Shown here: piece by piece, positions 16,803 through 25,437 of the stretch
Layout of the letters: every line of letters starts with the position of its first letter
Numbering within the stretch: position 1 is the first letter of the stretch
Assembly (NCBI GenBank): GCA_036742455.1
Contig: DAINQU010000022.1
Location: 1-44,756, forward strand
Source of the DNA: CAIKZZ01 sp036742455
Lineage (GTDB): Bacteria > Pseudomonadota > Gammaproteobacteria > Steroidobacterales > Steroidobacteraceae
Length of the DNA: 44,756 nt
Direction of reading: 5' to 3'
Made by a program: the position numbers and the translations under genes
Notes under the pieces: model-generated
The model's input: only the letters and a program-made list of their open reading frames with translations
Database searches by the model: none
What the model was told of the DNA's origin: nothing

Positions 16803-18299
16803 ATGACCGACTCGACCGCCGCCACCTTCTACGGCCATCCGCGCGGCTTAGCCACGCTGTTCTTCACTGAGTTCTTCGAACGCTTCAGCTACTACGGCAT
16901 GCGCGCCCTGCTCGTGCTGTTCCTGACAGCGGCCGTTGCGAAGGGCGGTCTCGGGGTGGACGATGCGACGGCCGGTTCGATCTACGGCATCTACGCAGGA
17001 GCCGTTTATCTCTTTGCGCTGCCGGGCGGATGGATTGCCGACCGCCTCATCGGTACGCGCAAGAGCATTTGGTACGGCGGCATATTGATTGCCGCCGGCA
17101 ATGGGCTCTTAGCGCTGCCTTCGACCATGTTTGTTTTTTTGTGCGGTCTGTTGGTGATTGCGCTCGGTACCGGTCTGCTCAAGCCGAATATCAGCGCCTT
17201 GGTCGGCGAACTGTATGAAGGGAAGCCCGGCGCCTACCGGGATGCTGGATTCTCGATCTTTTACATGGGTATCAATCTCGGCGGCATGATTGCGCCGCTC
17301 GTCTCCGGCACCGTCGGGGAGATGTTCAATTTCCGCTACGGCTTCCTGACCGCCGCGCTCGCCATGCTCGTGGGCTTGTTCCAATTCCGCGCCACCGGTC
17401 GCCATCTCGGCAATGCGGGCCTCGCGCCGAAGTCCAACAACACGGCGGAGCGCGCGCGTGGGTTTCGCTGGATTGGTTTCGGCGGCCTCGTCCTCCTGGC
17501 GGCCGTTGCCGGTGCGGGCTTCGGTCTCTATACCGTCAGCGCGCCGGTCGTTGCCGATGCATTCGGTCGACTGCTCTACGGCATCGCCGTTTTTTACTTT
17601 GGCTACATCCTGCTCTTCGGTGGCCTCGACAGCGCCGAGAAACGTCGCGTCGGCGTCATGATCGTGCTGTTCCTCTGCTCCGCGCTGTTCTGGGCGGGGT
17701 TTGAGCAGGCCGGCACGACCTTCAATTTGTTTGCACGTGACCTCACCGATCGCTCGTTCCTCGGCAGTTACTTCGACAGTGGCGAACATCCTGCGACGTG
17801 GTACCAGTCATTCAACTCGGTCTGCATCATCGTCCTTTCGCCCTTCTTCGCCTGGCTCTGGCTCGCCCTCGGGCGTCGCAACTTAGACCCGTCGGCCCCT
17901 GTAAAGTTTGGCCTCGGGCTCATCATGTTGGGCGCAGGCTTTGCGGTGTTGTTCTTCGCGGCCAACCTCATTTTGGCCAGCGGCGGCAAGGTCGGCCCGC
18001 AATGGCTGCTGTTAACCTACTTGTTGCACACCACCGGCGAGCTCTGCCTCAGCCCGGTGGGACTGTCGAATTTCACCAAACTGGCGCCGACTCGCTACGT
18101 GTCGCAGCTCATGGGCATGTGGTTTCTCGGCACCGCGATTGGCAATCTGGCGGCGGGACAGATCGGTGGACACATCGGCAGTGACGTGCACACCATGCCG
18201 ACCGAATTCCTACACATGACCATGTACGGGGTCGGTTGTGGACTTCTGATGTTGCTCTTCGGTCCGCTGTTGCGGCGCTGGATGGGCAACGTCCAGTAA
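16803..18299 (+). CDS. POT-family proton-dependent di/tripeptide transporter
   Basis: Inner-membrane importer of the peptide transporter (PTR2/POT) branch of the major facilitator superfamily, driven by proton symport. The 498-residue protein has about 14 hydrophobic helices. The diagnostic ExxERFxYY motif is present (Glu23, Glu26, Arg27, Phe28, Tyr30, Tyr31). Other POT signatures are LPGGWIADRLIGTRK, GTGLLKPNISALVGELY, DAGFSIFYMGINLGG and the late TTGELCLSPVGLSNFTKLAP. Start ATG 16803 is 5 nt after GGGGGAG; a TTG just before it is not needed. It is followed by an unrelated peptide transporter (OPT family) on the same strand. Confidence 0.93.
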   Translation: MTDSTAATFYGHPRGLATLFFTEFFERFSYYGMRALLVLFLTAAVAKGGLGVDDATAGSIYGIYAGAVYLFALPGGWIADRLIGTRKSIWYGGILIAAGNGLLALPSTMFVFLCGLLVIALGTGLLKPNISALVGELYEGKPGAYRDAGFSIFYMGINLGGMIAPLVSGTVGEMFNFRYGFLTAALAMLVGLFQFRATGRHLGNAGLAPKSNNTAERARGFRWIGFGGLVLLAAVAGAGFGLYTVSAPVVADAFGRLLYGIAVFYFGYILLFGGLDSAEKRRVGVMIVLFLCSALFWAGFEQAGTTFNLFARDLTDRSFLGSYFDSGEHPATWYQSFNSVCIIVLSPFFAWLWLALGRRNLDPSAPVKFGLGLIMLGAGFAVLFFAANLILASGGKVGPQWLLLTYLLHTTGELCLSPVGLSNFTKLAPTRYVSQLMGMWFLGTAIGNLAAGQIGGHIGSDVHTMPTEFLHMTMYGVGCGLLMLLFGPLLRRWMGNVQ

Positions 18300-18335
18300 G
18301 GCCTCAGCCGCCCCCCTGACCGACGAGGGGATGCG

Positions 18336-20249
18336 ATGAACGAAGCTCCGCAGTTGACGCTGCGTGCCGTCCTGTTATCGATGGCGCTGACGGTGGTGCT
18401 GGCGGCGGCCAACGCCTATCTCGGATTGTTCGCAGGACTCACCGTGGCGACGGCGATTCCCGCCGCCGTGGTGTCGATGGTCGTCTTGCGCATGCTGGGA
18501 CGGAGCAGCGTCCTCGAAAATAACATTGTGGCGACCGGAGCCTCTGCGGGTTCGTCGATCGCGGCCGGCACCGTGTTCACCATGCCGGCGTTGGTCATCT
18601 TGGGGCATTGGGCCCGATTCGATTACGGATGGGTGTTTGCCATCATCGGGCTCGGCGGTCTACTCGGCGTCCTATTCTCGGTGCCGTTGCGCCGCACGCT
18701 GATCATCGCGGAAGACTTGCAGTTTCCAGAGGGCGTTGCGACCGCCGAACTGCTCAAGGCCGGCAGCGAAGGCGCGGGCAGCGCTCGATCATTGGGGCTC
18801 GCCGCCGCTGCGGGCGCTCTGTTCAAGCTGCTCATGTCCGGCCTGCGCTTGGTGCCAGAGTCATTCTCACTGTCCGGCTACCTCGGCAGCAGCCGGCTGA
18901 TTGGCTACGTCGGCCTGAATTTATCCCCGGCACTCTTGGGCGTTGGCTACATCGTCGGCGTCAACGTCGGCACCGTGACGGTTGCCGGCGGGCTGCTGGC
19001 GTGGTGGCTCTTCATTCCGCTCTACCACGCTCTTTACGCGGCGCAAGACGTCGTCCTCGCAGCAAAAATTGCAGGGGTGGATGCCGAAACCGCTGCGGGC
19101 CTCATCTGGACGAGCAAAGTCCGCTACATCGGTGTGGGCGCCATGCTCGTGGGCGGGTTGTGGGCACTGTGGTCGTTACGGCATTCGTTGCTCTCTGGCG
19201 TGCGCAGCGGCCTCGCCGTCGCAACCGACGGCCGCGGCGTCGATGATCGCGAGCGTGATCTACCCATGTCGTTCATTCTGGCGGGCATCGTCTTGTTCGT
19301 CCTGCCGCTGTTCGCGCTCTACAGCGTGGTCGTGCACAGTTACGGCATCGCGGCGGCCATGGCCGTCATCATGGTGGTCGCTGGCTTCGTGTTTTCATCC
19401 GTCAGTGGCTACATGGCCGGCCTCGTCGGCTCGTCGAATAACCCGGTGTCGGGCATCACCATCTCGACCATCTTGTTCGCTTCGCTCGTCTTGCTGGCGT
19501 TCATGGGGTCGGGCAATGCCATCGGTCCGGTCGCCGCGATACTCATCGGTGCGGTGACGTGCAGTGCGGCCGCTGTCGCGGGCGATAATTTGCAAGACCT
19601 CAAGGCGGGGCGTCTGCTCGGCGCATCGCCGTGGCGCCAACAGGTGATGTTGGCGCTGGGTGCTGTCGCCGGCGCCGCGATCATGGCGCCGGTTCTCAAT
19701 TTGCTGCTCGAAGCCTACGGCATCGGTACGCCAGCACACGCGGGGGTCAAAGCACTCAGTGCCCCGCAAGCGACGCTCATGGCGGCGGTCGCGAAGGGTA
19801 TTTTTCAAGGCGGGCTGCCGTGGGCCATGATCGAGCTGGGCGTGGCCTTGGGCGTCTGCGTCATTCTGCTCGATCAGTGGCTGGCTCGCCGTGGATCGTC
19901 GTTCCGGACGCCGGTGTTGGCGGTGGCCGTCGGCGTGTACCTACCGTTGGAGTTAACCACGCCGATTTTCCTCGGCGGCGTCCTCGCGGCGTTGGCGGCA
20001 CGTTGGCACCGTGCACACGGCGGCTCGGGGGAAGAGTCCGATCGTCGGGATGGATTGCTCTACGCGTCGGGCCTCATTGCCGGTGAAGCCATCGTCGGCG
20101 TGCTCATCGCCATCCCTATCGTGGCCACCGGACGCGTGGACGTGTTGTCCGTGCCACTCAGCATTCCGTACGCACAGTGGTTCGGTTTGGCCATTTTGGC
20201 GCTCATCGGTCGCTGGCTGTACCGCGCGGCCCTACAACGGTCGGCGTAG
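18336..20249 (+). CDS. OPT-family oligopeptide (or metal-chelate) transporter
   Basis: Integral membrane protein of the OPT family, which imports oligopeptides or metal-chelate complexes with protons. The 637-residue length and about 15-16 hydrophobic segments fit the prokaryotic branch. Recognisable parts are NAYLGLFAGLTVATAIPAAV (about 26-45), ENNIVATGASAGSSIAAG, DLQFPEGVATAELLKAG, VGSSNNPVSGITISTI, AGDNLQDLKAGRLLGASPW and VGVYLPLELTTPIFLGG. GAGGGG lies 5 nt before the ATG. It starts 36 bp after the POT gene, so the two are likely co-transcribed. A strong stem-loop follows. The substrate cannot be told from sequence. Confidence 0.92.
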   Translation: MNEAPQLTLRAVLLSMALTVVLAAANAYLGLFAGLTVATAIPAAVVSMVVLRMLGRSSVLENNIVATGASAGSSIAAGTVFTMPALVILGHWARFDYGWVFAIIGLGGLLGVLFSVPLRRTLIIAEDLQFPEGVATAELLKAGSEGAGSARSLGLAAAAGALFKLLMSGLRLVPESFSLSGYLGSSRLIGYVGLNLSPALLGVGYIVGVNVGTVTVAGGLLAWWLFIPLYHALYAAQDVVLAAKIAGVDAETAAGLIWTSKVRYIGVGAMLVGGLWALWSLRHSLLSGVRSGLAVATDGRGVDDRERDLPMSFILAGIVLFVLPLFALYSVVVHSYGIAAAMAVIMVVAGFVFSSVSGYMAGLVGSSNNPVSGITISTILFASLVLLAFMGSGNAIGPVAAILIGAVTCSAAAVAGDNLQDLKAGRLLGASPWRQQVMLALGAVAGAAIMAPVLNLLLEAYGIGTPAHAGVKALSAPQATLMAAVAKGIFQGGLPWAMIELGVALGVCVILLDQWLARRGSSFRTPVLAVAVGVYLPLELTTPIFLGGVLAALAARWHRAHGGSGEESDRRDGLLYASGLIAGEAIVGVLIAIPIVATGRVDVLSVPLSIPYAQWFGLAILALIGRWLYRAALQRSA

Positions 20250-20257
20250 CGCATCGT

Positions 20258-20287
20258 GACCTGTGCCGGGCACGCCCGGCACAGGTC
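20258..20287 (+). terminator. perfect 14-bp hairpin after the OPT gene
   Basis: GACCTGTGCCGGGC (20258-20271) and GCCCGGCACAGGTC (20274-20287) are exact reverse complements separated by only AC, giving a very stable GC-rich stem. It begins 9 bp after the OPT stop and ends 20 bp before the DMT start. No T-run follows. It probably ends or attenuates the POT-OPT transcript. Confidence 0.6.
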
Positions 20288-20307
20288 GAACGTGGCATCC
20301 TTATCGG

Positions 20308-21258
20308 ATGACCACGCCATCCGCACTGCCGCAGCGACACCCGGAGGCGAGACTCGTTTCGTTGTCGTTTGCGGCGGTCTATCTGATTTGGGGCACCAGT
20401 TTCGCCGTCACGAAAGTGATGGTGCTATCGACGCCACCGTTTCTCGCGGGCGCGAGCCGGTTTTTGTTAGCGGGTACCGTGTTGTTCGCGGTCACGCGAT
20501 GGCGTGGGTTTGCGTTGCCTCGAGGCCTCGACGAATGGCGGCATGTCGCCGTTATGGCGGTACTGCAAGTCGCCGGCTCCGCGGGGCTGAACATCGTGGC
20601 GGCCCAGCACATCGCGTCCAATCAAGCCGCCTTATTGAACGCCTCCGGATCGCTGTGGATTCCGATACTCGGCGCGCTCGGTTCCCGCGGTGACGCCATC
20701 AGTCGACGGGTGGGGATCGGCTTGGCCGTGGGCTTCGTCGGTGTGGCGCTCCTGCTCTGGCCTCGCGACGGTTACGCGTTGGATACGCTTCCCTGGCAAG
20801 GGGTGGTTCTGATCGCGTGCCTCAATTGGTCGATCGGCACGATCTACTATCGTCGCAATCACATGACGACGCCCATGCCCGTGGTGCTTTCGCTCGCCAT
20901 GCTGTGCGGCGGCATGATGCTCGGTGCAGTCGGCTTGGCGACGGACGAATGGCCGCGGCTCACGTTCAACGTCCGTAGCGTGCTGGCGATCGGTTACCTC
21001 GCGCTATTGAACTCGTGCCTGGCCTATTCGGCGTACGTATTTCTGATGCGGCGGACGACACCGGCACGTCTGGCGACGTATGGGTATGTCAATCCGGCGA
21101 TCGCCGCAGTGACCGGATGGCTGCTCTTGGGCGAGCACCTCTCGGAACTGCAACTCATGGGCATGGCGGTGATTTTGGCCGCGGTCGTCGCCGTCACGCT
21201 ACCCGGGCGCCTGCCGCAGATGACGTCAACGGCGCGCGAGCGATCCGCCGATCCATGA
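20308..21258 (+). CDS. EamA/DMT-superfamily transporter
   Basis: Ten-helix drug/metabolite transporter, RhaT/YdcZ-like, in the inner membrane. Members export amino acids or other metabolites; the substrate here is unknown. The protein has 316 residues in two EamA repeats (about 20-150 and 165-300). Characteristic stretches are SFAAVYLIWGTSFAV (about 18-32), AAQHIASNQAALLNASGSLWIPIL, YVNPAIAAVTGWLLLGEHL and a helix ending VTLPGRL. ATG 20308 is chosen because the frame upstream runs through the stem-loop. Its 3' end overlaps the convergent small membrane gene by 33 bp. Confidence 0.88.
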   Translation: MTTPSALPQRHPEARLVSLSFAAVYLIWGTSFAVTKVMVLSTPPFLAGASRFLLAGTVLFAVTRWRGFALPRGLDEWRHVAVMAVLQVAGSAGLNIVAAQHIASNQAALLNASGSLWIPILGALGSRGDAISRRVGIGLAVGFVGVALLLWPRDGYALDTLPWQGVVLIACLNWSIGTIYYRRNHMTTPMPVVLSLAMLCGGMMLGAVGLATDEWPRLTFNVRSVLAIGYLALLNSCLAYSAYVFLMRRTTPARLATYGYVNPAIAAVTGWLLLGEHLSELQLMGMAVILAAVVAVTLPGRLPQMTSTARERSADP

Positions 21259-21567
21259 AACCACGCTGACGATCAGCGCGGTCCCAAACGCCGAGCCGAA
21301 GCCCGCCACCTGCATTCCGGGCATCAGCCACGCGACCAAACCGACCATCAATCCATTGATGACGAGTAAGAAAAAACCGAGCGACAGTACGGTCAGCGGT
21401 AACGTCAGCACGATGAGTATCGGGCGTACGAACGCATTCATCAGTCCGAGGGTCAGTCCAGCGATCAGCAGCGTGGACGCGTCGGTGAAGTGTAGGCCGC
21501 TGACGAAGAAGGTCGCGACCCACAATCCGATGGCGGCAAAGGCCCCTCGCATCAGCAATCCGTTCAT
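21226..21567 (-). CDS. small membrane protein of the phage_holin_4_2 (PF04020) family
   Basis: A 113-residue protein with four hydrophobic helices. The segment GLMNAFVRPILIVLTLPLTVLSLG (about 41-64) is the family hallmark (N-x-x-[IV]-[RK]-P-[IL]). The family name comes from distant similarity to holins, but members are common chromosomal membrane proteins of unknown function, and nothing phage-like surrounds it. Its ATG overlaps the amidohydrolase stop by 4 bp (ATGA), so the two are translationally coupled. It ends inside the 3' end of the convergent DMT transporter gene. Confidence 0.85.
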   Translation of the reverse strand: MNGLLMRGAFAAIGLWVATFFVSGLHFTDASTLLIAGLTLGLMNAFVRPILIVLTLPLTVLSLGFFLLVINGLMVGLVAWLMPGMQVAGFGSAFGTALIVSVVSWIGGSLARR

Positions 21568-22931
21568 GGTGCTTCCTCATCGTCGGCCGACGTTGGCGCG
21601 TAGCGTACTCCGCGATGGTAGACGAGGCGCACGTCGGCGAGGTGGTCAATGTTGCGCAACACATCGCCTCGCACCGCCACGATATCTGCGATCTTGCCCG
21701 GCACGATACTGCCAATGTCCGCATCGCGACCGAGCACGAAGGCGGCGTCGAGCGTCGCCGCTCGGAGCGCCTCCGTCGGGCTATAACCGGCCTCCGTCAC
21801 CAACGCCTCCGCTTCCTGCCACGTCGCACGCGAAGGGATATGACCCGGTTCACCGGCCAAGGATCCCACGATAAAACGGGCACCCGCCGCTCGCGCGGCC
21901 CGAATGCGCGCCCCCTGCGCTTGAGAGCGCAGGGTCGGGGTCTCCAGATCGATCGGATGCGCGCTGATATCCGCGAGTGAGCGTTGCAATTCCTCCGCCA
22001 CTATCGGTGGCAATCCGGCTTTCCAGCGCGATTCACCGAGGGGCGCCGCATTGCTGCGCAGCCACTCATGGTTGATCAACACCGAGGCGCCTAACGCCCA
22101 GTACACCGGACGGCCGCCCGCCGCCCGACTCGCCAGCGCAACCGCCGCGTCCGCCGGGAGTGCCTCGTGAAAGTCGGTCCCCAGCCCGATGAGCCCATAG
22201 GCTCCGGCCTGCACGCTGGGTGCGATGTCCGCATCCGTCTGCACCCAGGCGAACCAGCGCAAGCCGGCGTCCTCGGCAGCATAGTGCAACGTGGACAGTT
22301 CGCCCGGACTGTACTCGGCCGCGTCATCCAGGATGAGCAGATCGGCGCCTTGGGCGGCCATTTTTTGCACCGCTTGGCGCAATTCCGTGGCCGTGTGCGC
22401 CACCCACTCGTGCTCACGCCCATGCGCAGACCGACCGAGGTGGGCGCCACTCAGTAAGAGGCTGGGGCCCGGTGTTTTACCTGCGTCGATCCGTTGCCGC
22501 AGCGGCTTGGTGCGCTCCAAGGGAGTACCGATATCCCGCGCCGTGGTCACACCGGCGGACAGCAAAGCGCGCGCCGCGACCGGTAAGACCACCTTATCCG
22601 TTAGCGGCTCATAGGCTTCATGCCACCGAGCCCGGCTACCGTGACCCAACTGATCCAGATGGACGGCAATATCGATGAGCCCAGGCAACACCGTCAGTCC
22701 GACGGTCGACACAACGGCCGCATCCGACGGGATGGCGATGGCGTCGCGCCGGCCCGCTGCGACGATGCGTGCACCGTCGATGAGCACAACGCTGTTGTTG
22801 ATCGGTGGCGTACCCGTGCCGTCCACCAACGTACCACCGACCAACGCCGTCACCGCCGCCGAGGCCGATCCGGCTGCGGCGGCCAGTACGGCAGTTGCGA
22901 GACCCGATAAGATCGTAGAGCGACGACGCAT
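21564..22931 (-). CDS. secreted amidohydrolase-fold protein lacking metal ligands
   Basis: A 455-residue protein with a signal peptide (1-26, cleavage after ASA likely) and the amidohydrolase-superfamily scaffold: an N-terminal beta-sandwich (GGTLVDGTGTPPI, IDGARIVAAG), a TIM-barrel core, and the conserved closing segment DIGSIVPGKIADIVAV. The metal site looks lost. The usual PGLIDxHxH reads PGLIDIAVH (83-91, first His replaced by Ala89). The Lys strand reads GADLLILDD, the VxxHxHG strand reads WFAWVQTDA (226-234), the IEHG motif reads LIGLG, and the GTDA/GTDS Asp motif reads VGSLAGEPG (355-363). The frame is intact, so it is probably a pseudoenzyme with a binding or structural role. Coupled to the PF04020 gene downstream. 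Confidence 0.85.
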   Translation of the reverse strand: MRRRSTILSGLATAVLAAAAGSASAAVTALVGGTLVDGTGTPPINNSVVLIDGARIVAAGRRDAIAIPSDAAVVSTVGLTVLPGLIDIAVHLDQLGHGSRARWHEAYEPLTDKVVLPVAARALLSAGVTTARDIGTPLERTKPLRQRIDAGKTPGPSLLLSGAHLGRSAHGREHEWVAHTATELRQAVQKMAAQGADLLILDDAAEYSPGELSTLHYAAEDAGLRWFAWVQTDADIAPSVQAGAYGLIGLGTDFHEALPADAAVALASRAAGGRPVYWALGASVLINHEWLRSNAAPLGESRWKAGLPPIVAEELQRSLADISAHPIDLETPTLRSQAQGARIRAARAAGARFIVGSLAGEPGHIPSRATWQEAEALVTEAGYSPTEALRAATLDAAFVLGRDADIGSIVPGKIADIVAVRGDVLRNIDHLADVRLVYHRGVRYAPTSADDEEAP

Positions 22932-23030
22932 AAATCAGACCCGTATCCCAGCGGCGGCGCGGTATTCTGCACGGACGAATGCGTGGCGAACAGACGCCCG
23001 TCGCGAACTCAACAGCACTCGGAGATCTCC

Positions 23031-23429
23031 ATGCCGTACTTCCAAATCATCATCGGACTCGTATTAGCCCAATTCATCTATTTCGGCGTGATGGTGGGCC
23101 GTGCGCGCGGCCTGTATGGCGTGGCCGCACCGGCGACGAGCGGACACGACCTGTTCGACCGTCACTTCCGGGTGCAAATGAATACGTTGGAGTTGCTCGT
23201 GGCGTTCTTGCCGGGCATGTACGGCTTTGCGTACTACTTTTCGCCGCTGTACGCCGCGGCGCTCGGGGCGGTCTTTTTCGTGGGTCGGTTCCTGTACGCC
23301 TCCGCCTACATCAAAGACCCGAAGTCCCGTACCGTCGGTTTTGCGCTGTCGATCCTGCCGATCGTCGTTTTAATCGGCGGAACCATTCTCGGCGGTGTGT
23401 TGGAACTCGCGCATCAGCACGGCGGTTAA
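23031..23429 (+). CDS. MAPEG-family membrane protein
   Basis: A 132-residue inner-membrane protein of the MAPEG family (membrane-associated proteins in eicosanoid and glutathione metabolism). It has four helices. The signature is HDLFDRHFRVQMNTLELLVAFLP (about 40-62), with the RxQxNxxE pattern, followed by FFVGRFLYASAYIKDPKSR. Bacterial MAPEG proteins may have glutathione transferase or peroxidase activity, but this is not shown here. ATG 23031 has GGAG 6 nt upstream. It converges with envC, ending 8 bp away. Confidence 0.92.
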   Translation: MPYFQIIIGLVLAQFIYFGVMVGRARGLYGVAAPATSGHDLFDRHFRVQMNTLELLVAFLPGMYGFAYYFSPLYAAALGAVFFVGRFLYASAYIKDPKSRTVGFALSILPIVVLIGGTILGGVLELAHQHGG

Positions 23430-23437
23430 AGCCCCGC

Positions 23438-24595
23438 TCAGGGTTTGCCTTTCAGGAAGCTGCGCGGGTCTATGGCCCGCCCCGCTTCCCGGATCTCAAA
23501 GTACAGCTGCGGTTTGCCGGCGTCGCTCGCGGTAAGACTTTCCGCCAATACGTCCCCGGCGCGGACCCGATCACCGACCGTGCGCAGCAGTCGACCGTTG
23601 TAGCCGTACAAAGTCATCCATCCGCCGCCGTGGTCGAGGATCACCAATAAACCGAGGCCCGGCAGCCAGTCGGCGTACGCCACGCGGCCCGGCGCCGGCG
23701 CTCGGACCTCGGCACCCCGATGGGTGTCGAAAAGGAGGCCGTTCCACGTGAGCCCCCCTGCGCGGTTTTCGCCGAAGCGTGCGAAGAGCGCCCCGTGCAC
23801 CGGCCATGGCAATTTGCCGCGCAGTTCCGCGAAGGGATGATGGCCTTGCACCGCCGCATAGTCTTCGCCGCCGGGCTCGGCGAGTGCGGCGCGCAGTCGC
23901 TTGAGCAACTCTTCCAGCGCGGCTGCGTTGGTTTTCAGCTCTTTCAGCTCCACCGAACGACTGTCGATGCGTGCCTGCAACTGGCCGAGGGCTCGCGCTC
24001 GCGTGCGTCGCGCGGTTTCGAGCGCGTCCGCGTCTCGTTGGCGCTCCGCCTCCAAGCCGGCCAACTTGTCGGTCTCCGCGGCCAGCGCCGTCTGGGCAGT
24101 CGATAACTCGCGCGTTCGCGCCTCGAGTTCCGCGATATCCGCCGTGCGGGCGCGGCTGAAGTCACTGCTGTAGGCGAGCATCCGTTGGCCGAAGGCAGGA
24201 TCACCCGGATCCACCAGCGTCCTCAAGGAATCCTCGCGTCCACCCAAATAAGCAGCCCGCAGCTGGGCGGCCAACATCTGACGGGCTTGGTCGATGCGGG
24301 TTTGGGCCCGTACCGAATCCGTACGCAGGACGGCCAGATGCGCGGCACTGTCCGCATGCTGGGTGTGCGCCGCATTGAACCGTGCACGAGCGGCGGCCAC
24401 CGCTTGGTCAGCCCGGCGTAATTCCGCCGCCACCGCGTCACGGGCGGCCACGTCCGATTGAACCGCCTCCGTCACAGCGCGGATACGCGATTCGACGCGA
24501 CCGAGTTGGGCTTCGGTCTCACTGGCCGACTTGGTCGGGGTGGCCGAGACGCCAAGGGCGTAAAGGCAAGCAACGGTGATAACGGTAAGACGCAC
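23438..24595 (-). CDS. envC: EnvC-like murein hydrolase activator
   Basis: Periplasmic coiled-coil protein that activates division amidases (AmiA/AmiB type) at the septum. It has 385 residues: signal peptide 1-18, long helical coiled coil (about 28-245, rich in Ala, Arg, Gln and Leu heptads) and a LytM/M23 domain (about 268-380). The LytM domain is degenerate as in EnvC: the usual HLHFE ends as QLYFEIRE and the YxHL motif reads YGYN, so it cannot bind zinc for catalysis. HRGAEVRAPAPGRVAYA and VILDHGGGWMTLYGYN fit the family. Start is GTG 24595 without a clear Shine-Dalgarno. It is divergent from yibN; in enterobacteria gpmM sits between them but is absent here. Confidence 0.92.
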   Translation of the reverse strand: MRLTVITVACLYALGVSATPTKSASETEAQLGRVESRIRAVTEAVQSDVAARDAVAAELRRADQAVAAARARFNAAHTQHADSAAHLAVLRTDSVRAQTRIDQARQMLAAQLRAAYLGGREDSLRTLVDPGDPAFGQRMLAYSSDFSRARTADIAELEARTRELSTAQTALAAETDKLAGLEAERQRDADALETARRTRARALGQLQARIDSRSVELKELKTNAAALEELLKRLRAALAEPGGEDYAAVQGHHPFAELRGKLPWPVHGALFARFGENRAGGLTWNGLLFDTHRGAEVRAPAPGRVAYADWLPGLGLLVILDHGGGWMTLYGYNGRLLRTVGDRVRAGDVLAESLTASDAGKPQLYFEIREAGRAIDPRSFLKGKP

Positions 24596-24631
24596 TGGGA
24601 TAATGTAGCGGAGACCGGGCCCGCACTCGAC

Positions 24632-24640
24632 TGGTATACT
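24632..24640 (+). promoter_or_regulatory. extended -10 promoter for yibN-grxC-secB
   Basis: TGGTATACT fits the extended -10 pattern TGN-TATACT. It lies 40 bp before the yibN ATG, in the 85-bp gap divergent from envC. No good -35 is visible at 16-18 bp. Confidence 0.45.
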
Positions 24641-24680
24641 TTGGCGTTGATTTGACCAACTTTAACGTAAGATTCTGAAA

Positions 24681-25103
24681 ATGCAGCAATTCTTCCTGTA
24701 CGCGAGCCACCATTGGGTTCTCGTGCCACTCACCATCGCCGCTGCGATCGTGGTACTCGTGCTGGAAACCCGCGCTCGCACGGCGAGTTTCGCCTCCATC
24801 TCTCCCATGGAAGCCGTACGACTCATGAATAGCGGGGGGCTACTGCTCGATATCCGCTCCAAGGAATCCTACGACGCCGGGCATATCGCGCACGCCCGCC
24901 ATTTCCCGGGTGCCGCCATTGTGGAGGGCGCCAAAGCCATTGAGCGATTCAAGGACAAACCGGTCATCGCGTACTGCGATTCCGGAATGACCGCCGGTTC
25001 GGCCGCGCGTCACCTCGGGCGGCTTGGTTTCAAACAGGCGTTTAACCTGCGCGGCGGCCTTGCGGCCTGGCGTCAGGAAAATCTGCCCGTTCAGAAAGGC
25101 TGA
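24681..25103 (+). CDS. yibN: membrane-anchored rhodanese-like protein YibN
   Basis: A 140-residue protein with one N-terminal transmembrane helix (about 11-28) and a single rhodanese domain (about 42-135). The active-site loop is AYCDSGMTAGSAA with Cys99; the aspartate-containing LLLDIRSKESYDAGHI segment (55-69) is typical. It may transfer sulfur from a thiol donor, though the partner is unknown. It heads the yibN-grxC-secB-gpsA block and ends 7 bp before grxC. Confidence 0.9.
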   Translation: MQQFFLYASHHWVLVPLTIAAAIVVLVLETRARTASFASISPMEAVRLMNSGGLLLDIRSKESYDAGHIAHARHFPGAAIVEGAKAIERFKDKPVIAYCDSGMTAGSAARHLGRLGFKQAFNLRGGLAAWRQENLPVQKG

Positions 25104-25110
25104 AGCACCC

Positions 25111-25377
25111 ATGAGCGCATCCATTACGGTTTACACGACGGCTTGGTGCCCCTATTGCGCCAAAGCCAAAGCCCTGTTGTCGCAGAAAGGCGCTGCCTTT
25201 CACGAGATCGATATCGAGGCAGACCCCGCCCAGCGTGCTGTGATGATGGAGCGCTCGGGTCGGCGCACCGTGCCCCAAATTTTTATCGACGATCGTCATA
25301 TCGGCGGTTGCGACGATCTACACGCACTCGATGCCGCAGGCGGACTGGATCCGCTTCTGGCCGGTACCGCCCGCTAA
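25111..25377 (+). CDS. grxC: glutaredoxin 3
   Basis: Small glutathione-dependent disulfide oxidoreductase in the cytosol. 88 residues with the dithiol active site WCPYC (Cys13, Cys16), the cis-Pro segment RRTVPQIFIDD and the glutathione-binding GGCDDL. ATG 25111 gives the canonical start MSASITVYTTAWCPYC; the frame is open further upstream but that region is yibN. Conserved neighbour of secB in gammaproteobacteria. Confidence 0.95.
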   Translation: MSASITVYTTAWCPYCAKAKALLSQKGAAFHEIDIEADPAQRAVMMERSGRRTVPQIFIDDRHIGGCDDLHALDAAGGLDPLLAGTAR

Positions 25378-25437
25378 ACGCGGCGCAAACCGTTTCTCAT
25401 TGTTCCAAACCCTTACCAGCGAAAAATAGGATTTCCC

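Noticed and set aside
21226..21567. Phage remnant suggested by the holin-like name
   Set aside because: PF04020 proteins are common chromosomal membrane proteins and no phage gene is near.
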